A stretch of 64,000 nt of DNA, taken from contig VWYX01000740.1 of the NCBI GenBank assembly GCA_013396525.1, positions 62,001-126,000 on the forward strand, written 5' to 3'. Both the position numbers and the translations under genes were made by a program. Of the stretch, positions 25,046-38,073 are shown piece by piece. The notes beneath the pieces are model-generated. The model saw only the letters and a program-made list of their open reading frames with translations. It was not told the origin of the DNA and ran no database searches. Each line of letters opens with the position of its first letter. Position 1 is the stretch's first letter. Origin of the DNA: Chaetorhynchus papuensis. Its lineage: Eukaryota > Chordata > Aves > Passeriformes > Rhipiduridae.

Positions 25046-28041
25046 TGGGAATGAGTCCTCTTTCCATAGCTACTCCCACTCAGCTGGACTGTGATCCAGC
25101 AGTAACAGAGCAACTTGGAACCTTTATGCTGGAGATTTTAATTTTTTTCCTTTACTGTCTACATGTTCCCAGCTCCAGCCTTGTTCTGCTACTTGGGGAA
25201 GATGAACAATCTCTTGTCTCCAGCAGAGTGGAGCAATAGAGTATGATAAGATATTTGGATCCTTATCTTCTGCAGATGATCTTACCTCTAGGGCATGAGT
25301 GCTGGTGAATTTTCTCCCAAAAAATTTCCAATTTGCACTTCCATTGCAAACATAATGTTGCACCAGCACTGGGAATTCCCTTTCATGTAGCTGAGACCTG
25401 CCACACCTTTTAATGGTGTTTGTGGGTCAGCACTGAAGTTTTTATCCTGATATTCCCCTTTGGATGTTTCCCATCCTTTAGGAACGTGTCTCAGAGGGGA
25501 TTCCCGATGGGAATCACCACCCTCCCCACATTTGGTCCACACCAGTGGTCTTCTCACCATGGGGAGCAGGACTTGCCCGGTTGCCCTGGATGACTCAGTG
25601 TTTGCCTTGTGATTTCCTTGTCTCCTCGTGCCCGCGCCCTACGAGCCCGTTCTCCAACCTCCAATTAAACAAAGCCGGCTTGAGTTGGAAGAACATCCAA
25701 AATAAACTGAGAGCTTGACAGTGTGAGGGGACAATTGAGTAAGTGATGCTGCTTTTCCTCTGAGTCACTGTGGAAAATTGCAGTTCCAGAGGTGCTGCTG
25801 GATGGATGAGACATGCAGCCGAGCTCCTGACCTTTAGCGCTTATTGAAAAATCCCTGGATGCTTTGTTTTTCTTTCAATGCAGATTATATACTGTGCCTT
25901 TCTCAAGTCCAGGGCAGTGAGGAGCTTCGTTCTCCCCATCTCTGCCCTCTGCCCTGCCTATTTTTGATCCAGTTTAGGCTTCTCCTGCCAACCTTGCCTC
26001 TGCTGGGACATCTGTGGGCTTGAGCACTCGAACTTTCACAAGGGACCAGAAGCTGCAGCGTTTTGAAAACGAGCAAAATGGTTCCGCTACATGACATTAA
26101 TCTTAGATTTTTATTTCTTAACAAAGACTGTCACAACAATAGCTCATTGTTCACTGCCAGTTTTTTGCAGCAGAGGGCTTTTAAGGCTTGCCAGCATTGT
26201 ATTGAGAGGCCCCAGGCAGGGCAGGTGGGACACAGGAAAGGCACCTGCTCAGAACTGGCCACGGTCTTGGCTTCTTTCTAATGAGTTCACACAGTGACAG
26301 CAGAAATAGCTGGGCTGAGACATAAACCTGATGGTTATCAGCCCCCCCCCAGAGAATTTGGGGTTATGGCTCTAATCGTTATCTCAGATCTCTGAGATCT
26401 CAGCTATTAGCCCATTTCCATTTCTAGGAAGATTTGCTTAGCGCCTCTCTGATAATAGAGCCATATCCCGGGATTTTGGCAGGGAGCACGGAGGGATGCA
26501 GCAGCAAGGCCATTTCTGGCACAAGGAGAGGCCCTTGGTGCTCATCCTCCTGCAGTCCAGTCCTTTTGTGCTAGAACAGAGGAGATCAAAGTGGCTTTTG
26601 TGCCATTGGATCCAAGGATGAGTATTTGGAAAAGGCTCTGCAGGCCTCAAACTAAAGGTTCTCTTCATTTTTTTCTACTTAGCAATGGTAGAAATTCCTG
26701 AAAGGGGTGCACAGGGGGGTTTAAAACAACGAGTTGCCATAGATCTAAAATCATTATTAATTTGGTAGATTAGTTAATATTGCAATACAAGTGGACTCAT
26801 GTTGGGATTTTCAGAGAATGATTTTTTTCTCATCTGTCAAACTAAGTAGGATTAAGTACGAATTACCAGTAAAATTCATTTTGCTACCACCCTTCCTGAG
26901 TGGTGAATAAATAGTTAAAATTGGTTTCCTTTCCACAGCACCGGGTGAGTTACACCAAGTATATTTGGGTGTTCTGTGTGTATGTGTATGCACGCCCCCA
27001 AACACACTCACACATCAGAGACAGATGGACAGAAAGATTCTTCAGATGAGATAAGCCCAAATTTCAATTTTTAATTCAAATTAATTGGAAAGTTTAAAAA
27101 AGAAATCTATTAGTAGGTGTTGGTTCTAAACCAAGGTCTGGCATGGGTAGAACCACAGCCTGAGAACAAATGGTAATTTCCCCAGCAAGAGAAGGAATAT
27201 TGTAGATTAATTCTGGTTAAATTGGTGCAATGGTAAGAAAAAAAAAATGCAAGTTTTTTGTAGCAGGGCTCATGGGTTTTAGCAGATAATGTGAACCTTC
27301 AAGGAGTCAAGAATACATTTCTTTAATAAGAGAATCCTGAAAAATACCACTATTTGGGCTGTATAGATATTTTTAAGAGAAACATTTTTAAAGCAAGGAT
27401 AGCAAACCACATCACAAGTACTAAAGGAAGAAAAGATAGCCCTCGAAAAATTTCCTGTTTGTCTCCAAAGGAAATTGCCTGTTTTCTTTAGGGCAGTAGT
27501 ACATTTTTGCTTATTGGTCCATTCTCTGGCTTAATCAAGAGAATTCAACAACTGAGAGGTCTTTACCTGGGACCACAATTGTCTCCTGGAGGTTTTCCTG
27601 GCCTGGCTGGGAGCATTTTGCAGCCCTGGGTATTTATTAATGTGTAACCTGATGGGAAAGTGCTGATTTTCCTGGCATTCAGAGCTGGTGCTGGTGTTTG
27701 ACTGCTGCAGCGTCATTGAAGCTGAGGAGATCTGAGGCTGAGGCACAACAACAACCTGTTAAATCAAATATACAGGGCCTGACAGGCATCCTGCAGGAAA
27801 CTATAAACAGCAGGAGGGCGAAAATGTGGCCTGAGAGCTCTGCAAGGCATAACTCATGGACTTGAAAGGAGTAAAGGAATCGTCCATGTGCTTCCCTGGA
27901 CGAGTCCTGTGCATCCCCTCTCTAGGAACCACTGGGAGGTGTCCCTAAAACTAAACTTTTCCAGGCTCTTGACACTAATTCTGTGCCAAGTGGAGTCAAT
28001 GAATGCTTTCAGAGCAGAACTGTGGCACGTTTCCTTCCACA

Positions 28042-28054
28042 TACACACACACAC
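28042..28054. repeat. Short (CA)n microsatellite
   Basis: ACACACACACACA run inside AQP1 intron 1. A similar short CA run occurs near 10843-10855 in the upstream flank. Confidence 0.75.
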
Positions 28055-31000
28055 AACTCCTCCTGAGTGCACTGGTGACTCTGTTTGGAATGGGTAAGGT
28101 CAGGTTTGGCCCCCTTTCCTTCCTTTGTTAGGACTTCTTGCTTGATGAACAAGGTGGAGAAATGAAGGAGCTGGAATTGTTCCCCCAGTTCCTGAAATCC
28201 ATTGCACAGGCTCAGAGCTGGTTTTTAACTCCATGGAAATGCCAAGTCTTCGATGCTGTGCACAAGACTGACTGCATGAACTGCCTCAGACTCAGAAAGT
28301 CTGAAAACTTCATAGTTTTTTCTAGAAATATAAATTGAATATTGCCTTGGTGAAATTGCCAACAACCATACTGTGAGGTTTGTGCAAATCCTGTTGTTAT
28401 TCCAGCAACAACATAGAAAGTAAGATCCTATTAGGCTCAAATTTCAGATATTCCCAAAATTCCTCACTGAAACACTATTTCCTACTGAGCTGGTAATACA
28501 GGAGATAATAAACAGCTCTGTGGTATAAATGAGTGCTTCAACTATTACAGAAAATTAACTATTTGCTTGGGTTTGGCTGGGCAAAGAAAAAAAAATACAA
28601 AACCTCTCAATTCCTCATCCTCTGAATAGAAGTTGTTTATCTCTCAGCAGCAACATTTAACCAAAAAAAAAAAAAGTTTTCCCGAAGCAACTTTCCCAGA
28701 GGCACATCAAAAAGTAAAAGTGTAAATAAAGGAATAGTCTGCCTCTGACCAGCTGTGCTAAATGCAAGTCCTGTAGAGGAACTGAGTTTTACTGCCTGTC
28801 TTGCTCTGACATACAAATTTTATGTGTTCTGGTTTAACACAATAATCCTTCTCTTTTTCTCTCCATGGCACTGCGACACAAAACCCCGGATAATTTCTCC
28901 TTGGCCTGCAGAGAGGGTAGGAGGAGAGAGCTTAGCCTTGTTCCTGGAGGGTGTCTGCTGTCCAAAGAACGGAAAATATGATTTCTGCTTTGGGAATTGA
29001 ATGAGTCCCCTCTAGAGCTCTTAAGGCTGTATTTATAGGAAGGATAATCTAGCAGAGGACAATATGTTTTGTCCCCAGGTTCTGCTGAATGCTTCCATTG
29101 TTGATGTAGGATACAATCCAAAGCTAATTCATAAGCAGCTTCTGAGCGCTCCTGTCATATAATTTTAAGTGAAACTCTTTAGATCTTTGCCTGTCTCTCC
29201 TTACTAAAGAACTGAGACTTTTGTACTCCCTGAATCTCTAACACTGAAATAATGGGTATAGAAACATCCATTTCAGAGTGATACTGTCAAATAGCAAGGG
29301 TGGAAGTGAATAACTGTAGTTAAATAGCCAGGGATGAAGTCTCTGAATCAATTTTGACTAACAGTCAAGGGAAGGTTTATAGCTATGGAGATATGGGATA
29401 GAATTCCAGGAGAATAAAGGTGTGTTATCAATAGGGAAGTCATCAAGTTCTTTTCATGACCGAGTTGGAGCTGAAAGAGTGAGAAAAGTCAAACAAAATG
29501 ACAGGCAAGGCAGTGGGATGGGGTTTGGAGGAGAGTAGGGAGATGGATTTCTGAGATTACATTTGTAGAATATCCCATTAAAGAACTTCACCAGCTAAAC
29601 ACTTAAATGATAGCTAGTTGGCATAAAGAAGAATGATTAATATTTCACGAGAGGGGATGAAGCAGAGAGAATGAACCATCTAAACTATTGTGAAGAGTTT
29701 TGCTTATTCAGTAAAAGAAGGAAAGTCAAAGAAGGGAAATTTTAAGCTATAAGAAGAAAATGCTGTAAAACAGCAAGAATTTGCTTGAATAAAATTCTAA
29801 TTTTAAGAAAAATGTCTGCCATGCAGAGAAAAGGTAATAATTTAGGTAGGATGGTGAGGATATGCAAGGAAGTCCCAGCCATTAAAAATGCTGTGGCTTA
29901 AATTTTCTCCTTTAAAGACCAGCCAGCAGGGCTTGCACTGGCGTTTCATAAGAATGGGGAAAGCTGACATTCCCCTGCTAAAAAACAGACTTCTGCAATT
30001 CCAGAGGCCTCTCTTTTTGTTTTCTGGAACAATGAGAAACTAATCCCTGTTATATGAAAGGAAGCTGGGCCCTGGAAGCTCCAATCCAGGGCTAAGGTTT
30101 TGTTGGATGAGATGGAGCTCAGCACCACGTGATGGAACCACCTTGCATAACAAAGTGTAACGGGAAACAGGTTTGAACTCGATATACTTTCACTCGTAAT
30201 GAGAAAAATATGAAGCCTCTAGAGAAGTACACAGTGGGGTTTACCTTGGGCCAGTTTAATTTCCTGTCCCCATTTCTCTTCTGAAGGCGGACAACTCGTA
30301 AATATCCCGTCCTAAAAAAAAATAAAGTAATCAAAAAAAAAAAAAAAAATCAAAAGGAAAGAAAACATACCATTAATTTGCCCAAATTGCTGCTGTGGGA
30401 GTCAGTCAGCTAAACATGGCAGTTAAGGGCACTTCTGGGAAACAAATTCCTTAGTTCCCAGCTCCTGTCTGATGTTATGGAGAGCTGGAAGCCATGTGGC
30501 CACTGCCCATATCCTAAGACAAAAAGCAGGTGTTCCTCTCAACTAATTGCTCTCATGTTCATGTCTAGAAAATGCTTTTTGGGGTTTAACACTCTTCATT
30601 CAAATGTCTCTTGACATTTGCCTTTGGTGCTTCCTTAGGTTCCATTCTGTTGCATCTCAGGAGTTTTCTGGATAAGATGTGATTTCTGTACATTTACTGA
30701 ATTCCAGTTGATTTTTATTCCGTGACTTTGTTCAGATTCACAGTGATCTGGGGGGAAGATTTTAATCACGGGATCATGAAGGTTGGAAATGGTGGAATTT
30801 GGCTCACAGAAGGCTAGACCTCCCTTGGGGTGTCTACATGTTGGCTTCTGCTTCTCGTCTGGGAGTTGTGATAGTCAAGGGAGAATTACTCACTGCAAGC
30901 TAATGCAGCCAAGATTGATTCAGCTGATCAGATAAATGTGTCCACAGATAACTCTCACATCTTGCCAGAGATTCAGCCCATTTCTTGTGTGTGTTTCTGG

Positions 31001-34000
31001 TGCTTCTTCTGTCACAACACTGACTTAGAAATGAAGTTTAGTGGAATTATTCATGTGAACAAAAAAGGAAAAGAAGTCTGTGCAGACTCTCTTGAAGATG
31101 AATATGGGCTTATGTGTTTCATTTAAACCCTCAGAGCACGTTTGGTTCCTTAAAGTGCTGAATCCACTCCTCAAGTCTCCCAAGTCTGAAGCATGAAAAG
31201 CCCAGGGGGTGATTCTGCTGTTCCCTGCCCTCTGACATTTTTTCTGTTACCTTAATGAGGATTATTGGACTGACATGAGAAGATATCAAAGATTTTCGAG
31301 CAGATACATCAAGGGCAATGCAGTTTCAGCTCACATACCCTGTGACAACTGGTAAGAGCTACCAGTGCAGGAAAAAAGGCATTGCAGTGTGGGTACAGGT
31401 TGCTGGAAAGGGTCCTCTTCACCCCAACACTGCAGTAGAGTAGTAGTAGGCTGTGTCTTGTTTCAAGGCATTATTCTGTTAATTTAGGAACCAGAGATAT
31501 TGGTCACCTTGTGTTCTGGATATGCTCAGTAGCAGAATGCCAGATTTTAAGACCAGCTGTTGATTTTTAGCCAGGTGTCTAATGTGTGGTAGTGCTTCCT
31601 ACCAGATTCAGGTTAAGCTTTAGACAATCCTGAAGCTTCTGGAGCCTGGTGTTCTACAAAATATTTGACAAAAGTTCAAGCTTTCCTTAAAAAACCTGAA
31701 TAGCATACAGAAAATACAAGGAAATGGCAACAAACTCATGTTGGTTGTGTCTCCTTGCTTCTTAAACCATCAGATTCAAAAGGTGTAAAGTGTTCTCTGG
31801 GTAATTCTTGCAAATCCTCTGTGAATAAGGATTATATCAGTATAAATATGCACACGTACATGTACATTTTAACCTGACACAAGGGAATGTACCTTCCTGC
31901 TCCCTTTCTAAAGCTTTTCTGGGGTGTGGCTGGGATGGTGAACACTGGGTGTTGTTCTGTGCGTGTACCATGGATGGCCCAGGCTGCTGCTGCAGCAATA
32001 ATTTAGCTCTGATAAGGCGGCAAATAAATACTCTGTTGTCCTACACTTAACACACTGCAGATGCAAAGGCCACAGCAAAGCAGGACATCCAAGGTTTGCC
32101 TGGGTTAGTCCCATTTTGGAACAAGGCCCAGAGTCCTTGCTCTCACCGGGGAATCTTAATGTTCCTGGCAGGCTGCGTAAAACTACCCGGCTAGAGGAAA
32201 GCAAAAGGTTTCCTATGATATTTCCAGGTTTTCTTTGATTCCACACAGCCCATCAATAAGTGTTGATTAGCAGGGAGAATGACCTCAAGTCACGTCAGCT
32301 GTAGGATGTGTTTTTCCTGGAGGGAAAGGAAGAATATGACTTCCGCCCCTCGAAGATAAGGATTATCACAGGTTTTTAAAGAATAATTTTGTTCTTATTG
32401 TCTTTAGTCTTTTTGTAGAAGCCCTTCAAGCGAAGGGACAGCCAAATGGTCGGCCAGTGTTTAGTCTTTCAAAATGTCAAGGCTTTGTCAAATGCTAACA
32501 TTGATGTGTCAGACCTCAGCTCTGGCTTCTCTGGGGTTGCATTATGATAGAAAAGAATTTGGTTTCTTATCTACTTTTGGGCATGTGCACATCAGTCACT
32601 CATTTGCTAAGACACCTGGCTTTTAAGTTTGGCCAGCTGGCCTTCCAAATGTGAGATAAGATTTTCCAGAGTGTGTACTTCTGATTCCTAAATTGTTTTT
32701 GATATCAAGGAAATGCATTGGAAGCCTAATTTATTGAGAGCTACAAATCCCACTGTCTCTACAGTGAAAAAGCAGTGTTTATTTTTAAAACTTACACAAG
32801 CAATAGAATATTAATTCAGAGATATCAAGCATGAAGATCTGGATCATGCAACTTTCAGTGCATCTCATATGGATGTATTTTTGTCAGACTCATACTTCTC
32901 ACATGTAAGTCCCAATAATGACGAAGGTTTCATTATGGATTCATTATTAATGGATTTCAGTTTCTACTCTATGGATGCTGAAGGAACCAAAATACCCATC
33001 CTTTCAACCAGAATTCCCTTCTATTTGCAGATAAACTGCTTCCAACTCAGAGGATATGACTCCTGCATATTAAAGAACACGATATAAAAATACATTATTA
33101 GTGTTTCAGATAAGCAGGATTTAGAAATCAGATTTATGTCAACTAAAGACTCACAGGACTTTATTCAGTGCTTTGGAATTAGATATTATGCTACTTAGTT
33201 ACAGAGAAGAAACAAGAAATGTGAGTAGCACATGTGGAAAGTGAAATGGTTCAGTTAACCATCTCTATGTTTTAAGGTTATCCAAATATTGACTTTGGGT
33301 AAATTAGGGCATAAACCACAAAATCAGATTAATAGCAGGATTTCCCATAGTTTCATTGTTCTGGACAGGTCACAATAACATGGAATTGTGTTTTTTGCCA
33401 TGTATGAACCAGCAATTTTTAATGCAGGGGCTCTGACAGATGTGATAACCTACTGATAGCACAAATTAAAAAAAGTTTTGCAGAGTTTGCTTGCTACTCT
33501 GAGTCACATTCTCAGTTCTCTGGCCTGTGGCCAAGCTCATGTTTCATCCCATCCGTGCAAGTGAGCTATTTCTACTTAATGTCAAGTTATTCAGCTCAGT
33601 AACAGACTTGCCTTGACTTAATGAAGACATCACTGAATACAGCAATCAAAAGCAGAACTCAAAACTTGTTATAAGTTATCAAATGGTTTAGCTCCATGGT
33701 TTCTTGCTAGGCACAAGTTTTTAGCAGTACTCTTGAAAAATGACAGCATTTCTGCTCTGTAATGTCCATTTATGAGAATCACCATGGTTTCAATATGTTC
33801 TACAGCATTTACAAGAAACTCTTCTGATTTCATGACTAATAATACCGTTGGAATATTTATGTCTGACACTTTGAGTTTTTCTAGATAATCTACTTTACTT
33901 CAGTAGGAAATTCAAGCACTCCCATCAGTCCCCTGGGGTTCCTTAACTGGGTTTTTTTTTTTATGTACCTCAAAGAAGTCGAATGAGATTCAGTTTGAGT

Positions 34001-34776
34001 CTAAGACACCAAAAAGTAGTTTACCTGTGAGTTAGGTGTCTAAGCTCTTTGTAGTCAAATGAGATCTATAAAAAGAAAAAAAGACAAGAGCTTTCAAATG
34101 ATCACCTACATTTCATCAGGTGAATGGATGTCATCTCCACTGACTCCATCCATTATTTGTGCAAATTAGAGATATAATGCCTAAATATTGGTACCTAGAG
34201 ATGTTTTTGGTACTTTTGGTCTTCTGTCACATCTACCACTCCCACATGAACTCCATGGGCATGTCAGGATATTTCTTGTGGCATTAAAGGCATTTTTTTC
34301 AGGCAATTAATTCACAGTATCGGTGGAATAGTAATATCTTAATATTAATGTGGAAATCCCTGAAGCAATGAGTGACTGTCCTAAGGCACCAGAGATCACT
34401 TCTGGAAAAGTAAACTCTGCTGAAGGTGACTCTCTGGCTCATTTGCTTCTCACACGTAGATCAGTTACACTCTCATTGTGTCCAGTGGCTGAGTGCTCAC
34501 TGTGGCTGAAAGCAGCAACCACGTTGGATCACCAAAAATAGCTGATTGTGCCTAAGCTTGAGGACAGCAGGGAGTGTTTCAAAGCTAATTTTTCTTCTTT
34601 TTTTTTCTCTTTCTTCCTAATTTTTCCCCCTGTTAAGCAAAAGGAACCCCAGGAGGGAAATAGATGTGCAGGTCTGTGTTTTTCTATTGAGGAAATACAT
34701 AACTGCAGAACTTTGTTACACTGGTCGAAGTCAGGTAAAAAGATGAAGTGACATTTTCCTTCTTGTCTCCATGCAG

Positions 34777-34941
34777 CTTTCAGAGGGAATCAATGCAGGC
34801 CAAGGGCTGGGTATTGAGATCATTGCCACCTTCCAGCTTGTGCTGTGTGTCCTGGCCACCACAGACCGGAGGAGGAACGATGTCTCGGGATCGGCGCCTT
34901 TGGCCATTGGTCTCTCTGTTGCCTTGGGACATCTTCTTGCT
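34777..34941 (+). CDS. AQP1: Aquaporin-1, coding exon 2 (residues 131-185)
   Basis: 165 bases, 55 codons, phase 0 at both ends (CATGCAG|CTT and GCT|GTAAGT). It begins LSEGINAGQGLG and covers loop C, transmembrane helix 4, the cytoplasmic loop D with TTDRRRND, and most of helix 5 (APLAIGLSVALGHLLA). The TTDRRR stretch corresponds to the Arg-rich loop D of mammalian AQP1, implicated in its cGMP-gated ion conductance. His182 is the equivalent of human His180, the histidine of the selectivity filter that marks water-specific aquaporins over aquaglyceroporins. Nearly every position matches the family apart from conservative changes. Confidence 0.97.
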
Positions 34942-35064
34942 GTAAGTTTTAGCCCTCAGAGTTTGCATCTGCCATATCCTAACTTGGGGTGGGCCAGTGA
35001 AGGCAGGGAGATGATGGGGAAGCTTCATCAGTGCCTCACCTCTGGTTCTCTTTCCACCTCCTAG
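34942..35064 (+). other. AQP1: AQP1 intron 2 (123 bases)
   Basis: A very short GT-AG phase-0 intron, donor GTAAGT, acceptor TTTCCACCTCCTAG. Its length is a multiple of three, but an in-frame stop (TAG) within the intron means retention would truncate the protein after helix 5. Confidence 0.95.
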
Positions 35065-35145
35065 ATTGATTACACTGGCTGTGGAATTAACCCGGCCAGA
35101 TCTTTCGGCTCAGCGCTCATCGCCAACAACTTTGAAAATCACTGG
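35065..35145 (+). CDS. AQP1: Aquaporin-1, coding exon 3 (residues 186-212)
   Basis: 81 bases, 27 codons, phase 0 at both ends (CTCCTAG|ATT and TGG|GTAAGT). It encodes loop E, the second re-entrant half-helix of the pore: IDYTGCGINPARSFGSA. The second NPA motif is at residues 194-196. Arg197 is the selectivity-filter arginine (human Arg195) and Cys191 is the mercury-sensitive cysteine (human Cys189), so this should be a mercury-inhibitable water channel. After it the sequence reads NNFENHW, where human has a second sequon (Asn-Phe-Ser); the Ser is replaced by Glu, so that site is lost here. Confidence 0.97.
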
Positions 35146-36633
35146 GTAAGTTGAGTAAATCTGTTTAGCTTACAAGAGGATCTGAATACACATAACCTAC
35201 AAGATCAGAAACATTTGAAAACGTATCATTAGGGCCAGGTCAGTGACTTGGCATTTCTGTTTCATTTAACAAATATTATTCTCCTTTCAATCCTTACCAG
35301 CCTCAGGCAAACAGAAAGTCCTCAGGCTCATTCAGTCTCTGTGCTCAAAGTAATACAGTAGATTTTATTTGGTTATTCCCCTTTATATTTCTTTATTTCA
35401 AACATTTTAAATGTTTAAACCTTATTACACAGAATCCTGTATTGCGAATTTATTGTTTAAACTGAGTTTGTAAAGTGCTACGGCTCAGTCTGGTTAAACC
35501 TAATTTAGAAAGATTCTTGAGCAGGTTTATAAACTGAAATGGATCATCCAATATTTAAGAGCTAATAAAATGTTCAGCATCTTAACACTGAGTGTCTGCT
35601 TATGTGTTTGCAAGGGTAAGGGCTCTGGAAACACTATAAATTTTAGATTATTCCCTGTATTTAAATGTGGTTAAAATTAAGAACTTCACAAAAATTTTCT
35701 TATTTCACCGAAGTTCAATAAAGAAGGCTGATACAGAAGTTGTAAATGAGCATGTGTTCTTGAATATATATAAAATGGTGCTCATTCCAGCTCTCCTACT
35801 CTCGATTTTGGCAGCCAGCTGCATAGACACAGGTGGAAATTTAATGGCAATACAATGGGGCTGTGAAAATTTTGGATATGGATTCCATTTTAATCTAAAG
35901 AGTAAAACACAAAAGGAGGACACTGGGGAAATTTTGGCAGTATCTCCCACTTGAACATTATTATTAGGACACTAAGGGGAAGTAACTAAGTGAGGAGCTA
36001 GTATTTTCAGACTTCAATAGGAAAATTATTATCCTTTCTAGAGACAGAAGAAGATAGAGGTGATAACTTGTGTTAAACTACTAATATTGTAGAATAGAAG
36101 AAAGAGTTTTCAGACTTGGTAGCGCTTTGGCCATGCAAAGCCTTCAATATCATCTGTTTTTTCTAACAAAATCAATCTGTCTACTAAAATCCTTTATTAC
36201 CTCTGCTTCTAAACTTTAATTTTCTTAAGTGGTTAGGCCAGTTCAATTACAGAAATATCACTGGCTGTGCAGCACCCAGTAGCAAATTAAGCCCCTAATT
36301 AGGTCCTCGTTAACTATTATTTTCTAATTCACCTTTTACTGGAAGTTAGCGGGAAATAGCATCTAACAGCCTGTTGTTTTAGAAACTATGCTCCCCTTCC
36401 CACTCTATCTGGAGTGGCAGAGATGTTTTAGCAGTAAAAGACTGATTTTAAATATCACAACTTGGCAACATAGTCACAGTCGTTCACCTCTGGGTCTATC
36501 ACCAATTCATGGTGAGAAATCCCTGGTTTTATGCCATGCGGTTAAGAAAACATTCAGGTGGATAGGCTGTAAATTTCATGGTGAGAATCAAATGCAGAAA
36601 TACCTGATGCAATAAGTTGGACCTGTATTTCAG
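35146..36633 (+). other. AQP1: AQP1 intron 3 (1,488 bases)
   Basis: GT-AG phase-0 intron, donor GTAAGT, acceptor ACCTGTATTTCAG. AT-rich unique sequence with no repeat I recognise. Small open frames in it (for example 35667-35954) have no family resemblance. Confidence 0.95.
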
Positions 36634-36813
36634 ATCTTCTGGGTTGGCCCAATCATTGGAGGAGCAAGTGCTGCCCTGATTTACGACTTCATCCTGGCGC
36701 CCAGAACCAGCGACCTCACCGACCGCATGAAGGTGTGGACCAGTGGCCAAGTAGAAGAGTATGACCTGGATGGGGATGATATGAACTCCCGGGTTGAAAT
36801 GAAGCCAAAATAA
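36634..36813 (+). CDS. AQP1: Aquaporin-1, coding exon 4 (residues 213-271) and stop
   Basis: Opens IFWVGPIIGGASAALIYDFI, transmembrane helix 6, followed by the cytoplasmic tail APRTSDLTDRMKVWTSGQ, then EEYDLDGDDMNSRVEMKPK and TAA. The last residues are nearly identical to the mammalian C terminus, including the acidic EF-hand-like stretch DLDGDD and the final VEMKPK. The protein is complete. The stop codon is embedded in an AATAAA hexamer (36809-36814). Exons 2 to 4 lie within 2.1 kb, while exon 1 is 14 kb upstream, the same four-exon, long-first-intron plan as mammalian AQP1. Confidence 0.98.
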   Translation: MFWVGPIIGGASAALIYDFILAPRTSDLTDRMKVWTSGQVEEYDLDGDDMNSRVEMKPK

Positions 36814-37865
36814 AGAAGGGCATGGAGAGTGGGAAAAAAAAAAAAAAAGGCAAAAAAAAGAGCAGCACATTGGTTTCCGAAGATTTTATCAGTGTTATAG
36901 ACTCTTTGTAAACCAGCAAGCAGTACCTTGTTTTTTTTTTAATTCAATACAGTTTTCCTTATTTTTTTTTGCCCCCATATCTTAATAACATTTTTTTGTA
37001 TCTGGGGTTTTTCAATTACAGAGTCTTCAGGTCAAGAAGTCGTGACCTAAAGAAATTGGGCTGAAGTTTAACTCCTCTCTTGTTACCAACCAATTTTGAG
37101 GTGTATTTAGTGTGGGGGGTCCTCCCACCACATGACTCAGTAATGATAAGTAGTTCAAATGAGCAGTCTGTTTCCTGAAAGAATAGATATTGAGGACAGA
37201 GAGCCATCTGTACCAATAACGGGGGCCTTACACCTGAAAAAACAGTATTTATACAAAAATGCAAGGCTGGAATCTAATGCCAGCAACGAATGGGGAAAAA
37301 AACCAATCTCAAATCAGTGTCCAAAAGCAACTTTTGGAAGGAAAGGCTATTAAAAATTAGTTGTTACATAGAATCAACCATAATTTCCTAAATGATTGAT
37401 CATCTTTGAGAAAGAGGGCCAGAAAAGCAGGATAAGAATTTCCAGAGTCACAGGATCTTTCAGACTTTCTAGTGTTTCATTCTCCCTCAACCTGCATCCA
37501 GCTGATTGTGAGGGGAGAATACATGTGACAAAAGATATATAGATATATTAATTCCTGGGAAGTAATAACTAGAAGTCAAATTGGAGAGTAGTAACACCAA
37601 TGACAACAAGAACAACATGGTGCCAATGTGTAAACAGGATCTGATTGTTCCTCTGGCTACTCTGCTTTTGGTCACCTTGTGTAATTTATCTGTGTGATTT
37701 AAAGGAAAACAAGGAGCAAAGAAGTCCCCTTTCTCTCTGACCCCATTCTAATTGCCAGCGCTGTGACATTCAGGGACCACGAATAGATGTACACACGGTA
37801 TATTTTCTAATGAGGGACAAATGCATACGTACCTGGAAGTCCATTTGGGGGTGGTTGCTTTGTTT

Positions 37866-37900
37866 TTATATATATATATATATAAATGTTTATATATATG
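37866..37900. repeat. TA-rich microsatellite in AQP1 3' UTR
   Basis: Two TA runs (about nine and six units) separated by AATGTT. Likely to vary in length and to be unstructured or self-pairing in RNA. Confidence 0.85.
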
Positions 37901-38058
37901 TTTTATACAGAAAGCCTAGTATACTGTTTTGTAAGAAAATAAGAGCATAAAGACAAGTGGAAAGAATTGCAGCAGTGCTTAGAGAAATAAACGACACTGG
38001 AAACAAGAAAGAAATTTAACACTCTAAACGACGTGGAAGATTATTTTCTGTTTTCCTT

Positions 38059-38073
38059 TGTGTGTGTGTGTGC
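38059..38073. repeat. Short (GT)n run in AQP1 3' UTR
   Basis: Seven GT units after CCTTT. In RNA this is a UG repeat, a known binding context for CELF-type and TDP-43-type proteins; no function is claimed here. Confidence 0.8.

Larger units (their letters stand above)
20645..34776 (+). other. AQP1: AQP1 intron 1 (14,132 bases)
   Basis: GT-AG intron in phase 0, donor GTAAGT, acceptor TCTTGTCTCCATGCAG. It is mostly unique AT-rich sequence. Recognisable contents are a G-rich tract 45 bases after the donor (20689-20704), a CR1 fragment at 24912-25045, a long imperfect palindrome with TATC repeats at 24067-24168, a (CA)n run near 28043 and a run of 17 A near 30332. The 225-codon open frame at 24562-25239 runs through the CR1 piece and is not a gene. 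A first intron of this size is a likely home for enhancers, but I cannot point to one from sequence alone. Confidence 0.93.

Noticed and set aside
24562..25239. 225-codon open frame in AQP1 intron 1
   Set aside because: The longest plain frame in the window, but its 3' part is translated antisense CR1 and the rest is not protein-like.
30765..30800. Possible CR1 tail (CACGGGATCATGAAGGTTGG)
   Set aside because: Only about 30 bases resemble CR1 and no adjoining CR1 text follows.
34548..35064. Frames overlapping AQP1 exon 2 in other phases and strands
   Set aside because: Shadows of the real exon, which is fixed by splice sites and strong AQP1 identity.
36836..36860. A-rich stretch after the AQP1 stop as a retroposed poly(A) tail
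   Set aside because: The gene has introns and a normal TATA promoter, so this is not a processed copy; the A-run is part of the 3' UTR.
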